This document shows positions 63,079 through 64,000 of a DNA stretch of 64,000 nt, one piece after another. Source of the DNA: Buttiauxella agrestis ATCC 33320 (GTDB lineage: Bacteria; Pseudomonadota; Gammaproteobacteria; Enterobacterales; Enterobacteriaceae); assembly GCF_000735355.1 (NCBI RefSeq), contig NZ_JMPI01000011.1, positions 1 to 64,000 on the forward strand. The letters are read 5' to 3'. The notes under the pieces were generated by a model. It ran no database searches and was not told the DNA's origin. It worked only from the letters and a program-made list of their open reading frames with translations. The number at the start of each line of letters is the position of its first letter. Positions within the stretch are counted from its first letter, which is position 1. The position numbers were made by a program, and so were the translations under genes.

Positions 63079-63084
63079 GAAAAG

Positions 63085-63660
63085 TTACTTCAGAATCGTA
63101 AACGCAGTGGTTACATGCTTCACGCCACTGACCCGACTGGCAATATCTGCCGCGGCTTTGGCTTCTCTGTCAGTCAGCAAACCTAACAGGAACACTTCGC
63201 CATTTTCGGTCGTGACTTTCACATTCGTCGATTTCACCTGATCGCTTGTCAGCAACTGCGAACGCACTTTGGTCGTTATCCAGGTGTCATTTGACGCTGT
63301 ACCCAGGCCAATTGGTGCCATGTTACGGATTTCGTTATACACCTCGGTGGTGCCATCAACGCCCAACGCAATTTGTTTGGCACGCGATGAGAGTTCTGAG
63401 TTCGGCGACTGCCCAACTAGCAACACTTTGCCCTGGTATGCACTGACGTTGATACGTGTTTCTTTCTTGATTTGTTCGTCTTTAGCCAATGCGCTGTTTA
63501 CGCGCAATTCCAGCGTACCATCGTCAACCTGAGTACCGACTGAGCGCGGATCTGTCGCCGTTTTAGTGGCAACTGCGGCGGTACCCACTACTGCGGCAGC
63601 AACACAACCTTGTAGCAGTAACGCAGTAATAAGGACTGCAAGTGGCTTATATGCCTTCAT
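63085..63660 (-). CDS. dolP: Outer-membrane lipoprotein DolP (YraP)
   Basis: A 191-residue lipoprotein, the same length as E. coli DolP and almost identical. The lipobox LLLQGC ends the signal peptide. Two BON domains follow (about 47-115 and 125-190). In E. coli it supports outer-membrane integrity and the BAM complex at division sites. In K-12 it lies next to diaA, as here, but far from the ytf region. Confidence 0.97.
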   Translation of the reverse strand: MKAYKPLAVLITALLLQGCVAAAVVGTAAVATKTATDPRSVGTQVDDGTLELRVNSALAKDEQIKKETRINVSAYQGKVLLVGQSPNSELSSRAKQIALGVDGTTEVYNEIRNMAPIGLGTASNDTWITTKVRSQLLTSDQVKSTNVKVTTENGEVFLLGLLTDREAKAAADIASRVSGVKHVTTAFTILK

Positions 63661-63669
63661 CTGTACTCC

Positions 63670-64000
63670 TTAATCGTCCTGGTGAGGGAATAACGTATTA
63701 TCAATCAGATCGCATAAGCAGTTTACCGTCAGCATATGCATTTCCTGAATGCGTGCGCTGCGGTGAGAAGGGATGCGAATTTCCACATCCTGCGGACCTA
63801 ACAGTCCTGCCAGTTCCCCGCCATCGTAGCCTGTGAGCGCAACGATAGTCATGTCACGTGTCACAGCGGCTTCTACCGCTTTGACAATATCACGACTGTT
63901 GCCGCGGGTCGAAATGGCGAGCAAAACATCACCGGCATGACCTAGCGCACGTACTTGTTTGGCATACACTTCTTCGTGTAAACGATCGTTTGCGATCGCG
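63670..64000 (-). CDS. diaA: DnaA initiator-associating protein DiaA (partial)
   Basis: The C-terminal 110 residues of a SIS-domain protein nearly identical to E. coli DiaA; the N-terminal part lies beyond the window. The visible [20 protein letters not shown] and [19 protein letters not shown] are typical. DiaA tetramers bind DnaA and promote timely initiation at oriC. The end [15 protein letters not shown] lacks one residue relative to the E. coli end I recall (LCDNLID). It precedes dolP by nine bases in the same operon. Confidence 0.95.
   Translation of the reverse strand, partial: AIANDRLHEEVYAKQVRALGHAGDVLLAISTRGNSRDIVKAVEAAVTRDMTIVALTGYDGGELAGLLGPQDVEIRIPSHRSARIQEMHMLTVNCLCDLIDNTLFPHQDD

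Overview
The window is chromosomal DNA from a member of the Enterobacteriaceae. The left 35 kb follows the ytfE-to-cybC order known from Escherichia coli, with very similar proteins. Several blocks absent from that place in E. coli K-12 (an AraC regulator, an SPFH/P-type ATPase operon, a chemoreceptor, malonate decarboxylase, a TRAP transporter and a fimbrial operon) suggest a relative such as Klebsiella, Enterobacter, Kluyvera or Buttiauxella. I cannot fix the genus from sequence alone.

Layout: 1-9.6 kb holds nitric-oxide stress repair (ytfE with an NsrR-type operator), a drug/metabolite exporter with an AraC regulator, qorB/ytfH, cpdB, cysQ, ytfJ, ytfK and the polyamine exporter paeA. From 9.8 to 15.7 kb lies an inserted, tightly overlapping operon on the minus strand: three SPFH (HflK/HflC-like) membrane proteins and a P1B-type metal ATPase. 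The middle HflC-like gene carries an in-frame amber codon. From 15.9 to 35 kb the core resumes: msrA, tamA-tamB, ytfP, ppa, the galactofuranose ABC transporter ytfQRT-yjfF, an inserted chemoreceptor with a sigma-28 type promoter, fbp, mpl, darP, pmbA and cybC.

From 35 to 63 kb the order no longer follows K-12. This stretch carries a secreted repeat-domain protein, a DinJ/YafQ-type toxin-antitoxin pair, the complete malonate decarboxylase set mdcABCDEFGH with mdcR, a divergent TRAP transporter, an AT-rich chaperone-usher fimbrial operon, and a ten-gene operon (54.3-63 kb). The operon encodes a free-standing PRD protein, an SFCGS glycine-rich protein, DUF4312, DUF4311 and DUF4310, an amidohydrolase, DgaE-like and DgaF-like enzymes, a lactonase and a PRD/EIIB/EIIA regulator. 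The window ends in dolP and diaA, which in K-12 lie far away, so a synteny junction falls between cybC and dolP.

The strongest candidates for an undescribed system are the SFCGS/DUF4310-4312 operon and the SPFH/metal ATPase operon. The first looks like an uptake-plus-catabolism unit for an acylated amino-sugar acid: its enzymes would give pyruvate and glyceraldehyde 3-phosphate, its regulators are PTS-type, yet it has no recognisable PTS permease. Two families of intergenic palindromes (REP-like, and an approximately 80-bp CCCTCACCC...GGGTGAGGG element) recur through the window.
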